From Olsenella sp. SW781 (GTDB lineage Bacteria > Actinomycetota > Coriobacteriia > Coriobacteriales > Atopobiaceae), in assembly GCF_012027725.1 (NCBI RefSeq), contig NZ_SJOU01000008.1, forward strand, positions 1-64,000: a DNA stretch of 64,000 nt. Reading direction: 5' to 3'. Under the pieces are notes generated by a model, which was not told the origin of the DNA, searched no databases, and saw nothing but the letters and a program-made list of their open reading frames with translations. Shown here piece after piece: positions 51,274-59,943 of this stretch. Position numbers and translations under genes: made by a program. Every line of letters starts with the position of its first letter. Within the stretch, counting starts at the first letter, position 1.

Positions 51274-51743
51274 GTCGCAACGGCCCCGCACGGCCGGTGT
51301 GCGGGGGTGTTGCGACGGTCGGGGCGCGAGAAGTGTCGCAACGGCCCCGCATAGCCGGTATGCGGGGGATTCGCGACGGAAGTGCCGAGAAGAACGTCGG
51401 CTACGCCCCGCACGGCGCTTGTGCGGGGGTTTCACGACGGGCGCAGAGCGGGGGGATGTCGCCAAGCCCCCGCACAGCCGGTATGCGGGGGATTCGCGAC
51501 GGAAGCGCCGAGAAGAACGTCGGCTATGCCCCGCACTGCGGTCCTGCGGGGGTCTCGCGACAGTCGGGGCACGAGAAGTGTCGCAACGGCCCCGCACGGC
51601 CGGTGCGCGGGGGATTTGCGACGGAAGTGCCGAGAAGAATGTCGCGTCGGCCCCGCACAGCTGGTGTGCGGGGCTTGGCGACAGAAGTGCCGAGAAGAAC
51701 GTCGCGTCGGCCCCGCGCGTCGGCTCTGCGGGGGTCTCGCGAC
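51274..51743. repeat. Tandem array of eight 61-bp hairpin units
   Basis: Eight units of 42-43 nt start at 51274, 51335, 51396, 51458, 51519, 51580, 51641 and 51701. Each reads GTCGC...GGCCCCGCAC...GTGCGGGGG...GCGAC and can form an outer 5-8 bp and an inner 6-8 bp stem. Linkers of 18-19 nt separate them: type A (GTCGGGGCGCGAGAAGT) and type B (GGAAGTGCCGAGAAGAAC). A half unit lies just before 51274. Unit 2 changes the stem to CCCCGCATA/TATGCGGGG, keeping pairing. The array fills the gap between lacR and lacA. No protein is encoded that I believe. Confidence 0.92.
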
Positions 51744-51771
51744 AGGCGCGTCCTTCTCGCCGAGCGTGGCG

Positions 51772-52536
51772 CTAGAGCAGCACCCTCGTGTACGTGCGGA
51801 GATCCTTGAGCTCCTCGGGGTCGACGCCGTCATCGCAGATCACGGTGTCATCGGGCCTGAGCGAGAAGAAGGAGTAGAACCCGCGGGAGCCGATCTTGCT
51901 GCTGTCGGCGAGGACGAAGCACTCCGTGGCGTGGTCGAAGACGGTGCTGTAGAGCCGGCCGGCGTCGAGCGTGCTCGTGAAGAGCTGCCCGTCGCGCAGG
52001 GCGTCGACGCCGATGAAGGCCTTGTCGAAGCCGAGCGAGTCGAGCGCGTTCTCGGTGATGGGCCCCATGAAGGTGCCCGACCTCGGGCGATAGGTGCCGC
52101 CGAGCATGATGATCTCGCGGATGTCCCCGTCGACGAAGAGGTTGAAGATCGGCAGGCTGTTGGTCACGATGCGCAGCGGAATGACGGGCAGGAACTGGGC
52201 CGCGAGCTCGACCGTGGTGCTCGAGCCGAGAAAGATCGTGTCGCCCTCGCTCACGAGGGACGCCGCGATCTTGGCGATCTTGGTCTTCTCCTCGATGTGG
52301 AGGAGCTGGCGCTCGAGATGGGCGGACTCGCGGATGAGCGCGCGGTCGCGCACGCCCTCGGACGTCTTGGCCCCGCCCCTGAGGCGCTCGATGCGCCCCT
52401 CGTCGGAGAGCTCCTCGAGGTCGCGCCGAACGGTCATGTCCGAGACGCCGAGCGTGGTGGCGATCTCGTGCACCGAGACGGTGCCGCGCACGCGACACAT
52501 CTCAACGATTCGGTCCTGTCGCTCGGCCTTGAGCAT
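51772..52536 (-). CDS. lacR: DeoR-family repressor LacR
   Basis: A 254-residue DeoR-family regulator. It starts MLKAERQDRIVEMCRVRGTV, with the helix-turn-helix VHEIATTLGVSDMTVRRDLE (about 22-41) followed by RLRGGAKT, and a sugar-phosphate sensor domain with GSSTTVELAAQF and VLADSSKIGSRGF. In lac systems of this kind the inducer is tagatose 6-phosphate. It is divergent from the PTS EIIA gene and upstream of lacA on the same strand, across the hairpin array. GGAGGACGG precedes the start. Confidence 0.87.
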   Translation of the reverse strand: MLKAERQDRIVEMCRVRGTVSVHEIATTLGVSDMTVRRDLEELSDEGRIERLRGGAKTSEGVRDRALIRESAHLERQLLHIEEKTKIAKIAASLVSEGDTIFLGSSTTVELAAQFLPVIPLRIVTNSLPIFNLFVDGDIREIIMLGGTYRPRSGTFMGPITENALDSLGFDKAFIGVDALRDGQLFTSTLDAGRLYSTVFDHATECFVLADSSKIGSRGFYSFFSLRPDDTVICDDGVDPEELKDLRTYTRVLL

Positions 52537-52840
52537 GGTTCACCGTCCTCCGCATCGGCTGTTCAATGAACACTATACCCGGCGAATCGCACATCCTCGG
52601 GGTAGGGTGACAACTCTTGATAACTTGCAACGTTTCTTACCAAGCCACACGTCATGGCAACGGTCACCGACATTTCTCTACCGCCGGCCCCCATTCTTTC
52701 AGAGAAACAGTAACTCGCGCACACATTTTCCGAACAATTGGCTAGTATTGCTTCGAACAGAAACGAACAAATTGAATCCAATTCTGTTCTGTTATGAAAA
52801 ATAGCGGCTGATGCGGCTGCGCCAAGGGAGAGGAATCACC
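52537..52840. promoter_or_regulatory. Divergent lacR/PTS promoter region with GAACA sites
   Basis: This 304-bp AT-richer region has a TGTTCAATGAACA palindrome (52560-52572) near lacR, and near the PTS side CGAACAG (52754-52760), CGAACAAATTG (52764-52774) and CAATTCTGTTCTGTTATG (52779-52796). GAACAGAA and TTCTGTTC form an inverted repeat around a 19-nt centre. A TATAGT -10 for lacR is at 52572-52577 on the minus strand. Confidence 0.55.
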
Positions 52841-53281
52841 ATGAGGGTAGGCGTCATCGTTGCGAGCCACGGCGAGTTTGCGAGGGCGGCACTCGGAAGC
52901 GTCGAGATGGTTGCCGGTCCCCAGCAGGACGTGCGCGCGCTCGCGCTGACGGCCGACAAGTCGGCCGAGACGTTCGAGGCGGAGTTCGCCCAGGCGTACG
53001 CGGAGCTCAAGTCCGAGTGCGACCTCATCGTCACCATCTGCGACATCCACGGCGGCACCCCGTTCAACGTCATCTCGCGCAGCATCCTCAAGGGCATGGA
53101 CATGGTCGCCTTCACCGGCCTCAGCCTGCCCGTCCTTATCGAGCTCCTGCTCTCCCGCGACCAGGCCTCCAGCGCCGACGAGATCCGCGAGCTCATCGAG
53201 GCGGCCCACGCCCAGACCCTCGCCGAGATCAAGGTCGAGATGGCCCAGGAGAGCTCGGACGAGGATGACCTCGACCTCTAG
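52841..53281 (+). CDS. PTS mannose-family EIIA
   Basis: A 146-residue EIIA of the mannose class. The phosphohistidine is His10 in VIVASHGEFAR, and the CDIHGGTPFNV segment near 67-77 is typical. It is the first gene of a complete A-B-C-D operon and the only mannose-class EIIA in the window, so it may also serve the ugl PTS. GGGAGAGGAA precedes the ATG at 52841. Confidence 0.93.
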   Translation: MRVGVIVASHGEFARAALGSVEMVAGPQQDVRALALTADKSAETFEAEFAQAYAELKSECDLIVTICDIHGGTPFNVISRSILKGMDMVAFTGLSLPVLIELLLSRDQASSADEIRELIEAAHAQTLAEIKVEMAQESSDEDDLDL

Positions 53282-53326
53282 CGCGCCATTGGCGTCACGC
53301 CACTGGGGTCAGGTTTGTTTGGCACG
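53282..53326. repeat. Single-arm remnant of the GTCAGGTTTGTTTGG family
   Basis: GCCACTGGGGTCAGG plus TTTGTTTGGCACGACC is present once, without its complementary arm, just after the EIIA stop codon. Confidence 0.65.
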
Positions 53327-53415
53327 ACCTCCAGGGTCAGCCGCCCGCGAGCGGGGATGGGACCGCCCGCGGGCTCCAAGCACGGCACGTAAGGCCCAGA
53401 GAAAGGGAGAAGAAC

Positions 53416-53904
53416 ATGGCACTCAAGCTCGTTGACATCGACGACCGCCTCATCCACGGCCAGCTGGCGTCCACTTGGATTCCGGACAACGGCATCGAGT
53501 CCGTGATCATCGTCGACGACAAGGTCGCCAACGACCCGGTTCAGAAGTCCGTCGCCGGCCTCGCCGTCCCCAAGGTCAAGGTCTCGGTCTTCGGCGTCGA
53601 CAAGTTCATCGACGTCCTCAAGAAGACCACCCTCAAGAAGGTGACGATGGTCCTGTTCACCAACCCCGTCGACGCCCTCAAGATGCACGAGAACGGCCTG
53701 CCGTTCGACTACCTCAACGTCTCCGGCATGCGCTACAACGACCAGCGCACGCGCCTGCACAAGAACATGTCCGTGACCCCCGAGGAGCGCGAGGCGTTCG
53801 AGAAGCTCATCGCCATGGGCGTCGAGTGCTGGATGCAGCCCACCACGCGCGACCCCAAGGTCTCCGTCTCCGAGCTGCTCTCCGGCGCGCACGCGGAGGC
53901 GTAA
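53416..53904 (+). CDS. PTS mannose-family EIIB
   Basis: A 162-residue EIIB with the phosphohistidine motif DIDDRLIHGQ (His about 15). It belongs to the sulfated-sugar/lac island PTS. AAAGGGAGAAG lies before the start. It differs clearly from the ugl-operon EIIB, for instance in the DYLNVSGMRYNDQRTRLHK stretch, so the two systems likely carry different sugars. Confidence 0.93.
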   Translation: MALKLVDIDDRLIHGQLASTWIPDNGIESVIIVDDKVANDPVQKSVAGLAVPKVKVSVFGVDKFIDVLKKTTLKKVTMVLFTNPVDALKMHENGLPFDYLNVSGMRYNDQRTRLHKNMSVTPEEREAFEKLIAMGVECWMQPTTRDPKVSVSELLSGAHAEA

Positions 53905-53973
53905 CCAGGCAACGTCGGCGCGGAGAGGGCGCGCCGTCAGCACAAGCGACGACTGTCGTCAGAAGGAGGAGAA

Positions 53974-54783
53974 ATGATCCAAGCACTGCTGCTTGCCATC
54001 TGGGCGGGTCTTTGTACCTGGGACCAGTTTGGCCCGCACCTCGGATTCAGAAAGCCGCTGCTCGCCTCGGTGGGCGTCGGCATCATCCTTGGTGACATGC
54101 CCACGGCCATCATGATCGGCGCCACGATGGAGCTCATGTGGCTCGGCGTCAACAACATCGGCGCCTACGTGCCGCCCGACGTCATCTCCGGCACGATCGT
54201 GGGCGCCGCCCTCGGCATCATGTCCGGCGGCGACACCGCGAGCGCCATCGCCCTGGCCGTTGCCATCGGCATCCCCACCGCCACGCTCGTCCAGCAGCTC
54301 AACATCCTCGTGATGACCACCAACATCACGTTCCTGCACGGCGCCGACAAGGCGGCCGAGAGCGGCGAGTTCAAGTCCGTCAACAAGTACTTCTGGGCCG
54401 GCGCCGCCTGCTTCTTCCTGACCCGTGCCATCCCGGTGTTCATCGCCACGGGCATCGGCTCGGTCGTGGTCGAGAGCATCATGAGCTTCCTGCAGAACCA
54501 GGTGCCCTGGGTCCTCTCCGCCTTCTCGACCGCGGGCGGCATGATGCCCGCCGTCGGCCTCGCGATGCTGCTCACCATGATGATGAAGAAGAACATGTGG
54601 ATCTTCCTCATCTGCGGCTTCGTGCTCGCGGCCTTCCTTAAGGTCCCGACGATCGGCATCGCCCTCGTGGCCGCCGCTGCCGCGGGCTTCTATGACTTCG
54701 TCGTCGAGGGAACCAAGAAGCCCCAGGTCACCGCAGCCGTCGACGCCCCTGCCAGCGACGAGGACGAGGAGTATGATCTCTAA
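53974..54783 (+). CDS. PTS mannose-family EIIC
   Basis: A 269-residue membrane EIIC with the GDMPTAIMIGATMELMWLG motif near residues 38-56 and several hydrophobic helices. AAGGAGGA precedes the ATG. Its stop codon overlaps the EIID start (TAATG), a sign of translational coupling. Confidence 0.92.
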   Translation: MIQALLLAIWAGLCTWDQFGPHLGFRKPLLASVGVGIILGDMPTAIMIGATMELMWLGVNNIGAYVPPDVISGTIVGAALGIMSGGDTASAIALAVAIGIPTATLVQQLNILVMTTNITFLHGADKAAESGEFKSVNKYFWAGAACFFLTRAIPVFIATGIGSVVVESIMSFLQNQVPWVLSAFSTAGGMMPAVGLAMLLTMMMKKNMWIFLICGFVLAAFLKVPTIGIALVAAAAAGFYDFVVEGTKKPQVTAAVDAPASDEDEEYDL

Positions 54784-55616
54784 TGGGTAAGATTTCCAAG
54801 AAGACGCTCAACCGGGTTCTCCTGAGGACCCAGGGCTGCCAGTTCGCCCACAACTACGAGCGCATGCAGTCCCTCTCGCTCACCTACTGCGTCTCCCCGG
54901 TCCTCGAGGAGCTCTACAAGGACGCCCCCAAGGAGCTGCGCGTCAAGGCGATGCAGCGCTACCTCGAGTACTTCAACACGCACCCCATCGCGATCCCGTT
55001 CATCCTCGGCATCGCCACGGCGGTGGAGGAGAACACCGACGAGGACCACAAGGACACCGTCACCGCGATCAAGACCTCGCTCATGGGCCCCTTCGCCGGC
55101 ATCGGCGACTCGCTGCTCAACCTCACGTGGTTCCCGATCGCGGGCTCCATCGGCGCCTCCCTGTGCGTCGACAACGGCAGCCTCATCGGCCCGCTCGTGA
55201 TGTTCCTGCTCATCAACCTCCTGTACTGGCCGCTCAAGTACTTCGGCCTGCACAAGGGCTATGAGTCCGGTATGGCGCTCGTCGACAAGTTCGGCGTCGA
55301 GGTCTTCGATCGCCTCGGCGACGCCGCCAACGTGCTCGGCGTCATGGTCACCGGCGGCCTCATCGCCACGACGGTCAAGCTCAAGACCGCCATCGAGTTC
55401 TCCTTCGGCGAGGGCGACCCGCTCGTGCTCCAGACCCAGCTCGACTCCGTCCTGCCGTGCCTGCTGCCGATCATCGTGACCTTCATCTGCTACCGACTCC
55501 TGAAGAAGGGGCAGGGCAAGAACTCCGCCCAGATCATCCTCGGCATCATCGCCGTGTGCCTGGTGCTCTTCGCCCTCAACTACTACATCCCCGGCTTCCC
55601 GAAGATCTTCTCGTAG
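54783..55616 (+). CDS. PTS mannose-family EIID
   Basis: A 277-residue EIID with GPFAGIGDSLLNL near 107-119 and a hydrophobic C-terminus. It completes the EIIA-B-C-D set. The sugar is unknown; lacABC and two sulfatases in the same island suggest a galactose- or N-acetylgalactosamine-type sugar, possibly sulfated. Confidence 0.92.
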   Translation: MGKISKKTLNRVLLRTQGCQFAHNYERMQSLSLTYCVSPVLEELYKDAPKELRVKAMQRYLEYFNTHPIAIPFILGIATAVEENTDEDHKDTVTAIKTSLMGPFAGIGDSLLNLTWFPIAGSIGASLCVDNGSLIGPLVMFLLINLLYWPLKYFGLHKGYESGMALVDKFGVEVFDRLGDAANVLGVMVTGGLIATTVKLKTAIEFSFGEGDPLVLQTQLDSVLPCLLPIIVTFICYRLLKKGQGKNSAQIILGIIAVCLVLFALNYYIPGFPKIFS

Positions 55617-55631
55617 GAAGCGCCCTTTCTC

Positions 55632-55663
55632 GGTGCCCCGCCCACCCCTCTGGGCGGGGCACC
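55632..55663 (+). terminator. Hairpin between EIID and sulfatase
   Basis: A perfect 13-bp stem GGTGCCCCGCCCA (55632-55644 with 55651-55663) with a 6-nt loop, followed by CTCATATCAATTTT. The T-run is late and weak, so partial read-through into the sulfatase gene is likely. Confidence 0.6.
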
Positions 55664-55686
55664 TCATATCAATTTTCGGAGGACTC

Positions 55687-57186
55687 ATGAGAACCGTACT
55701 CGTCCTGATGGATACGCTGCGCCGGGACGCGCTCGGGTGCTACAACCCCGGGGGCAGCGCGCGAACCCCGAACCTCGACGCCTTCTCGAGCGAGGCGGTC
55801 ACCTTCGACAACCACTGGATCGGCTCGGCGCCCTGCATGCCGGCCCGGCGCGACATCATGTGCGGGCGCTACAACTTCCTCGAGCGCCCCTGGGGCCCGA
55901 TCGAGCCCTTCGACGTGACGCTCGTGGACTGCCTGCGCGCCGGGGGCGTCCGCACGCACATCTCCACGGACCACTGTCACTACGCGCGCACCGGCGGCGA
56001 GGGCTACCTGCAGCTCTTCAACACCTTCGAGTTCTTCCGCGGCCAGGAGGGCGACCCGTGGGTGAGCCGCATCGACGAGCCGGACAACATGCCCGAGACC
56101 TTCTATGGCCGCGTGCGCGAGCAGTACCAGAAGAACCGCCTCAGGTGGCCCAGCGAGGAGGACATGCCCTCCCCGAGGACCTTCCGCTCCGCGTGCGAGT
56201 TCATCGACCAGAACGAGGGGAAGGACGACTTCTTCCTCATGGTCGAGGCCTTCGACCCGCATGAGCCCTTCGACGTGCCCGACCGCTACATGGACGAGTA
56301 CGGCGGCTCCGAGGGGCTTGACCGCGACTACTTTGAGATCCCGCCCTACAAGCGCGTCTCCGACACCGACATCCCCGAGAGCGCCGTCGACTACGTGCAG
56401 CGCCGCTACAAGGCGCTCGTCACGATGACCGACCACTGGTTCGGAACCCTCGTCGACAAGCTCAAGGAGAAGGGCATGTACGAGGGAACGACCGTCATCG
56501 TGACCACGGACCACGGCTACTTCCTCGGGAGCCGCGACTACCTGGGCAAGAACTACATGCACATGTACAACGAGATGGCCCATCTGCCGCTGATCGTGAA
56601 GTTCCCCCACGGGGAGCGCGCGGGCGAGCGGGCCCACCAGCTCACCCAGGCCATCGACATCATGCCCACCGTGCTCGAGGCCCACGGACGCCCCGTGCCC
56701 GAGACCGTCATGGGAACCTCGCTCATGCCGCTCGCCACGGACGGCGCCGCATCGACCCGCGAGTACGCCCTCTACGGCGTCCACGCCATGACGGTCAACG
56801 TGACCGACGGCCGCCACACCTACTTCCGCGCGCCCGTGCCGGGCAACCAGCCCTGCTACGAGTACGCGGCGATTCCCCACACCATCCGCAAGAAGATGGG
56901 CACCGACTGCGTGGACCAGATCGAGATGGGCCGCTTCCTCTCGTGGACGGACTATCCCGTCTACAGGTTCCCGTGCCGCAAGCCCGCCAACATCGACCAG
57001 CGCGAGGACTGCCTCGAGGAGGTCCATGACTCGATGCTGTTCGACCTGGAGGCCGACTACGGCCAGACCCACAATCTCGTGGGGGAGGACGCCGACGCGG
57101 AGGCGCGCATGGTCGGGCTGCTCAGGCGCGGCCTCAAGGAGCACGGCGCCCCCGCAGAGCAGTTCGCCCGCCTCGGCCTTGCGTAA
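55687..57186 (+). CDS. Cysteine-type sulfatase 1, cytoplasmic
   Basis: A 499-residue alkaline-phosphatase-superfamily sulfatase. Metal ligands lie in LVLMDTLRRD (Asp9 region), and Cys50 in SAPCMPARRD sits in the C-x-P-x-R motif that is turned to formylglycine; the second metal site is TTDHGYFLG near 280. No signal peptide is present, so it should act inside the cell. The maturase at 57251 can modify Cys-type sulfatases. CGGAGGA precedes the ATG. The substrate is probably a sulfated, perhaps phosphorylated, sugar taken up by the adjacent PTS. Confidence 0.88.
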   Translation: MRTVLVLMDTLRRDALGCYNPGGSARTPNLDAFSSEAVTFDNHWIGSAPCMPARRDIMCGRYNFLERPWGPIEPFDVTLVDCLRAGGVRTHISTDHCHYARTGGEGYLQLFNTFEFFRGQEGDPWVSRIDEPDNMPETFYGRVREQYQKNRLRWPSEEDMPSPRTFRSACEFIDQNEGKDDFFLMVEAFDPHEPFDVPDRYMDEYGGSEGLDRDYFEIPPYKRVSDTDIPESAVDYVQRRYKALVTMTDHWFGTLVDKLKEKGMYEGTTVIVTTDHGYFLGSRDYLGKNYMHMYNEMAHLPLIVKFPHGERAGERAHQLTQAIDIMPTVLEAHGRPVPETVMGTSLMPLATDGAASTREYALYGVHAMTVNVTDGRHTYFRAPVPGNQPCYEYAAIPHTIRKKMGTDCVDQIEMGRFLSWTDYPVYRFPCRKPANIDQREDCLEEVHDSMLFDLEADYGQTHNLVGEDADAEARMVGLLRRGLKEHGAPAEQFARLGLA

Positions 57187-57221
57187 ACCTGACAAAGGTG
57201 ACAGGGTGTTTTGTCAGGTTT
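57185..57221. repeat. 12-bp inverted repeat over the sulfatase 1 stop codon
   Basis: AAACCTGACAAA (57185-57196) and its complement TTTGTCAGGTTT (57210-57221) enclose AGGTGACAGGGTG-like sequence. The left arm includes the last two bases of the stop codon. It resembles the TGACAAAGGGGAC half of the hybrid at 40790. Confidence 0.75.
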
Positions 57222-57250
57222 TCTAGTCCGCGGACGGGACGGGGAGAGAC

Positions 57251-58372
57251 GTGAAGTACATCAGCTTCCTCATAAAGCCGGCGTCGAGCGCGTGCGACAT
57301 GCGCTGCTCGTACTGCTTCTACCGTGACGTCGCGGACCATCGCGCGCACGCGGTGAGGGAGCTCATGTCGGAGGAGACCGTGCACGCGCTCGTGGACCGG
57401 GCCCTCGGGCTCGGCCCCGACGCGCAGGTGACCTTCGCCTTCCAGGGCGGCGAGCCCACGCTCGCGGGGCTCGACTTCTTCCGCGCGTTCACGGCCTACG
57501 TGGACGCGCGCCGCACCAACCAGACCGTGAGCTACGCGCTTCAGACCAACGGCCACTCCCTCACGCCCGAGTGGGCAGCCTTCTTCCGGGAGCACGGTTT
57601 TCTCGTGGGCGTCTCCGTCGACGCCTACCGGGAGCTCCACGACAGCCTCCGCGGCGACATCCGCCTCGAGCCGACGCACGCGCGCGTCATGGAGTCCATC
57701 CGGATGCTCCGCGAGGCGGGCGTCGAGTTCAACGTCCTCACGGTGCTCTCGGCTCAGCTCGCCCGGCACCCACAGCGGGTGTTCAAGTTCTACCAGCGCG
57801 AGAAGATCGACTACGTGCAGCTCATCCCGTGCCTGGCGGGCTTCGACGGGGAGGGGGAGGAGTACGCCCTCACCCCGCGCGCGTTCTTCTCGTTTTATCG
57901 CACGTTCTTCGACCTGTGGCTGCGCGAGGTCCAGGCGGGCCGCTACTTCTCGGTGGGGCTCTTCGACAACGTGATGCAGCTCTCGCTCGGCCAGTGGCCC
58001 CAGGCCTGCGGGATGCTCGGCCGCTGCGCCCCGCAGTTCGTCGTGGAGAGCAACGGCGACGTCTATCCCTGCGACTTCTACGCCCTCGACGAGTACCGCT
58101 GCGGCAACATCCGGGAGGACTCGCTCGAGGAGATGGCCTCCTGCGAGGTCATGCGCGGGTTTCTGTCCGAGCCGCGCCGGGAGTGCGCGGCCTGCGCCGA
58201 CTGCCCGTTCGAGGGCATCTGCCACCGCAACTGCAAGCGGCTCAACGCCTCGTACTACGACGAGACGTATTGCGGCTACCGGGAGTTTCTCGAGCACGCG
58301 TACGAGCCCCTCGCCGAGACGGCCCGCGCGCTCGTGCGCCAGCGAATGGGGGACGGTCCCCAATTCGCATAG
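57251..58372 (+). CDS. Anaerobic sulfatase-maturing enzyme (radical SAM/SPASM)
   Basis: A 373-residue radical SAM protein. The cluster motif is CDMRCSYC (Cys15, Cys19, Cys22), followed by TFAFQGGEPTLAG. The SPASM region has seven or more cysteines (CGMLGRC, DVYPCDFY, YRCGNI, CAACADCPFEGICHRNC). anSMEs oxidise the sulfatase Cys or Ser to formylglycine without oxygen. The start is GTG 57251. The last 10 residues are encoded by a palindromic repeat at 58342-58368. It lies between its two likely substrates. Confidence 0.92.
   Translation: MKYISFLIKPASSACDMRCSYCFYRDVADHRAHAVRELMSEETVHALVDRALGLGPDAQVTFAFQGGEPTLAGLDFFRAFTAYVDARRTNQTVSYALQTNGHSLTPEWAAFFREHGFLVGVSVDAYRELHDSLRGDIRLEPTHARVMESIRMLREAGVEFNVLTVLSAQLARHPQRVFKFYQREKIDYVQLIPCLAGFDGEGEEYALTPRAFFSFYRTFFDLWLREVQAGRYFSVGLFDNVMQLSLGQWPQACGMLGRCAPQFVVESNGDVYPCDFYALDEYRCGNIREDSLEEMASCEVMRGFLSEPRRECAACADCPFEGICHRNCKRLNASYYDETYCGYREFLEHAYEPLAETARALVRQRMGDGPQFA
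58342..58368. repeat. GGGGAC palindrome encoding the maturase C-terminus
   Basis: GCGAATGGGGGAC-G-GTCCCCAATTCGC is palindromic with one mismatch and ends one base before the stop codon of the maturase gene. It belongs to the same family as 17813 and 47494. Confidence 0.8.
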
Positions 58373-58425
58373 AACGTTTCTGCAAATCGGGGGGGCTGCC
58401 CCCAACCCACGGACAGGGAGGACTG

Positions 58426-59913
58426 ATGGCAAGCATTTCAGGCGACGGCCTCGAGAGCCGCCGTCCCAACGTCGTCCTGATCATGTGCGACCAGTTCAGG
58501 GGGGACTGCCTCGGCTTTGACGGCCACCCCGACGTGAAGACGCCCTATCTGGACACGCTCGCCGCGCAGGGCACCTACTTCGAGAACGCGCACGCGGCGT
58601 GCCCGAGCTGCATCCCGGCGCGCGCGTCGCTGCTCACGGGCACTACGCCCGCGACCAACGGCCGCGTGGGCTACCAGGACGGCGTTCCCTGGCGCTACGA
58701 GCACATGATGCCGGAGGAGTTCTCGGCCGCCGGGTACCAGACGGCGATGGTGGGCAAGATGCACGTGCACCCGCCGCGCCTGGCCTGCGGCTTCCAGCAC
58801 CTGCGCCTGCACGACGGCTACATCGGCCACTACCGCAAGGCCAACCTCCCGCACTGGATGCACCAGGACGTCTCTGACGACTACCTGCGCTTCCTCCGCT
58901 CCGAGCTGGGTCCCGAGGCGGATGTCAACGGCACGGGCGTGGAGAACAACTCCTGGATCTCGCGTCCGTGGGTCTACGAGGAGCGCCTCCACCCCACCAA
59001 CTGGGTCGTCGACGAGTCCATCCGCTTCCTCGAGACGCGTGACCGCACCCGCCCGTTCTTCCTCATGGCGAGCTTCGTTCGCCCGCACCCGCCCTTCGAC
59101 GCCCCCGCGGCCTACTACCAGCCGTACCTCGACCGCGAGCTGCGCGAGCCGGCGCACGGGGACTGGGAGGACGCCGAGGCCACCGAGCGCGACGGCATGG
59201 TCATCGACAGCGTGCACGGCTGCCGCGACGCCACGCTGCGCCACGAGGCCATGGCGGGCTACTACGGCTGCATCACGCACCTCGACCACCAGATCGGCCG
59301 GCTCATCACGGCGCTCGAGAACGACGAGACCTACGAGAACACCGTGGTGCTCTTCACGGCGGACCACGGCGAGATGCTCTTCGACCACAGCTCGTTCCGC
59401 AAGGTGCTTCCCTACGAGGGGAGCGCGCGCATCCCCTTCATCGTGCGCGTGGGCTCCAAGGTGCTGCCCGGCGGACGGCCGGCGCCCCGGCGCTCGGACG
59501 CGGTGGTGGAGCTCATGGACGTCATGCCCACCCTGCTCGACCTCGTGGGCGCCGAGGTGCCCGAGACCGTCGAGGGCTCCTCGCTCAGAGGCGAGATCAC
59601 GGGCGAGAAGAGCCTCGAGCGCGCGTACCTCCACGGCGAGCACTCCGGAAGCCACGAGCAGTCCAACCAGTGGATCTTGACCAGGCACGACAAGTACGTC
59701 TGGTTCACCCAGACGGGCGTGGAGCGCTACTTCGACCTCGATGCCGACCCGCGCGAGGAGCACGACCTCGCCCGTGACCCGGCCCATGCCGAGCGCGTCG
59801 CGGAGCTCAGTGCCATACTCATAGACGAGCTGCGCGGTCGCGAAGAGGGCTACGTCGAGAACGACGGGCTCGTCGTGGGCAGGACGCCCAGGACCGTATT
59901 GGAGAGAGGCTAG
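58426..59913 (+). CDS. Cysteine-type sulfatase 2, cytoplasmic
   Basis: A 495-residue sulfatase. NVVLIMCDQFRGD supplies the first metal ligands, Cys62 in CIPARASLLTG is the canonical formylglycine site, and FTADHGEMLFDHS near 305 the second metal site. There is no signal peptide. It is clearly different in sequence from sulfatase 1, so the two likely remove sulfate from different positions or sugars. GGGAGGA precedes the ATG at 58426. The gene is co-directional with the maturase (53-bp gap). Confidence 0.9.
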   Translation: MASISGDGLESRRPNVVLIMCDQFRGDCLGFDGHPDVKTPYLDTLAAQGTYFENAHAACPSCIPARASLLTGTTPATNGRVGYQDGVPWRYEHMMPEEFSAAGYQTAMVGKMHVHPPRLACGFQHLRLHDGYIGHYRKANLPHWMHQDVSDDYLRFLRSELGPEADVNGTGVENNSWISRPWVYEERLHPTNWVVDESIRFLETRDRTRPFFLMASFVRPHPPFDAPAAYYQPYLDRELREPAHGDWEDAEATERDGMVIDSVHGCRDATLRHEAMAGYYGCITHLDHQIGRLITALENDETYENTVVLFTADHGEMLFDHSSFRKVLPYEGSARIPFIVRVGSKVLPGGRPAPRRSDAVVELMDVMPTLLDLVGAEVPETVEGSSLRGEITGEKSLERAYLHGEHSGSHEQSNQWILTRHDKYVWFTQTGVERYFDLDADPREEHDLARDPAHAERVAELSAILIDELRGREEGYVENDGLVVGRTPRTVLERG

Positions 59914-59943
59914 GGCGCCTGACGGCGTCGGGAGGAGAGGCAC

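Noticed and set aside
51274-51743. CRISPR array
   Set aside because: Repeats are 43 nt and imperfect, the 18-nt linkers are nearly identical rather than unique, and no cas gene is present.
51382-52569. A 395-codon plus-strand open frame across the hairpin array and lacR
   Set aside because: It owes its length to GC-rich sequence without stops. The array period of 61 is not a multiple of three, half of the frame is antisense to lacR, and there is no ribosome site.
57571-58425. In-frame N-terminal extension of sulfatase 2
   Set aside because: It overlaps the maturase gene in another frame and is Arg/Pro-rich; the ATG at 58426 has a good ribosome site and begins the sulfatase domain.
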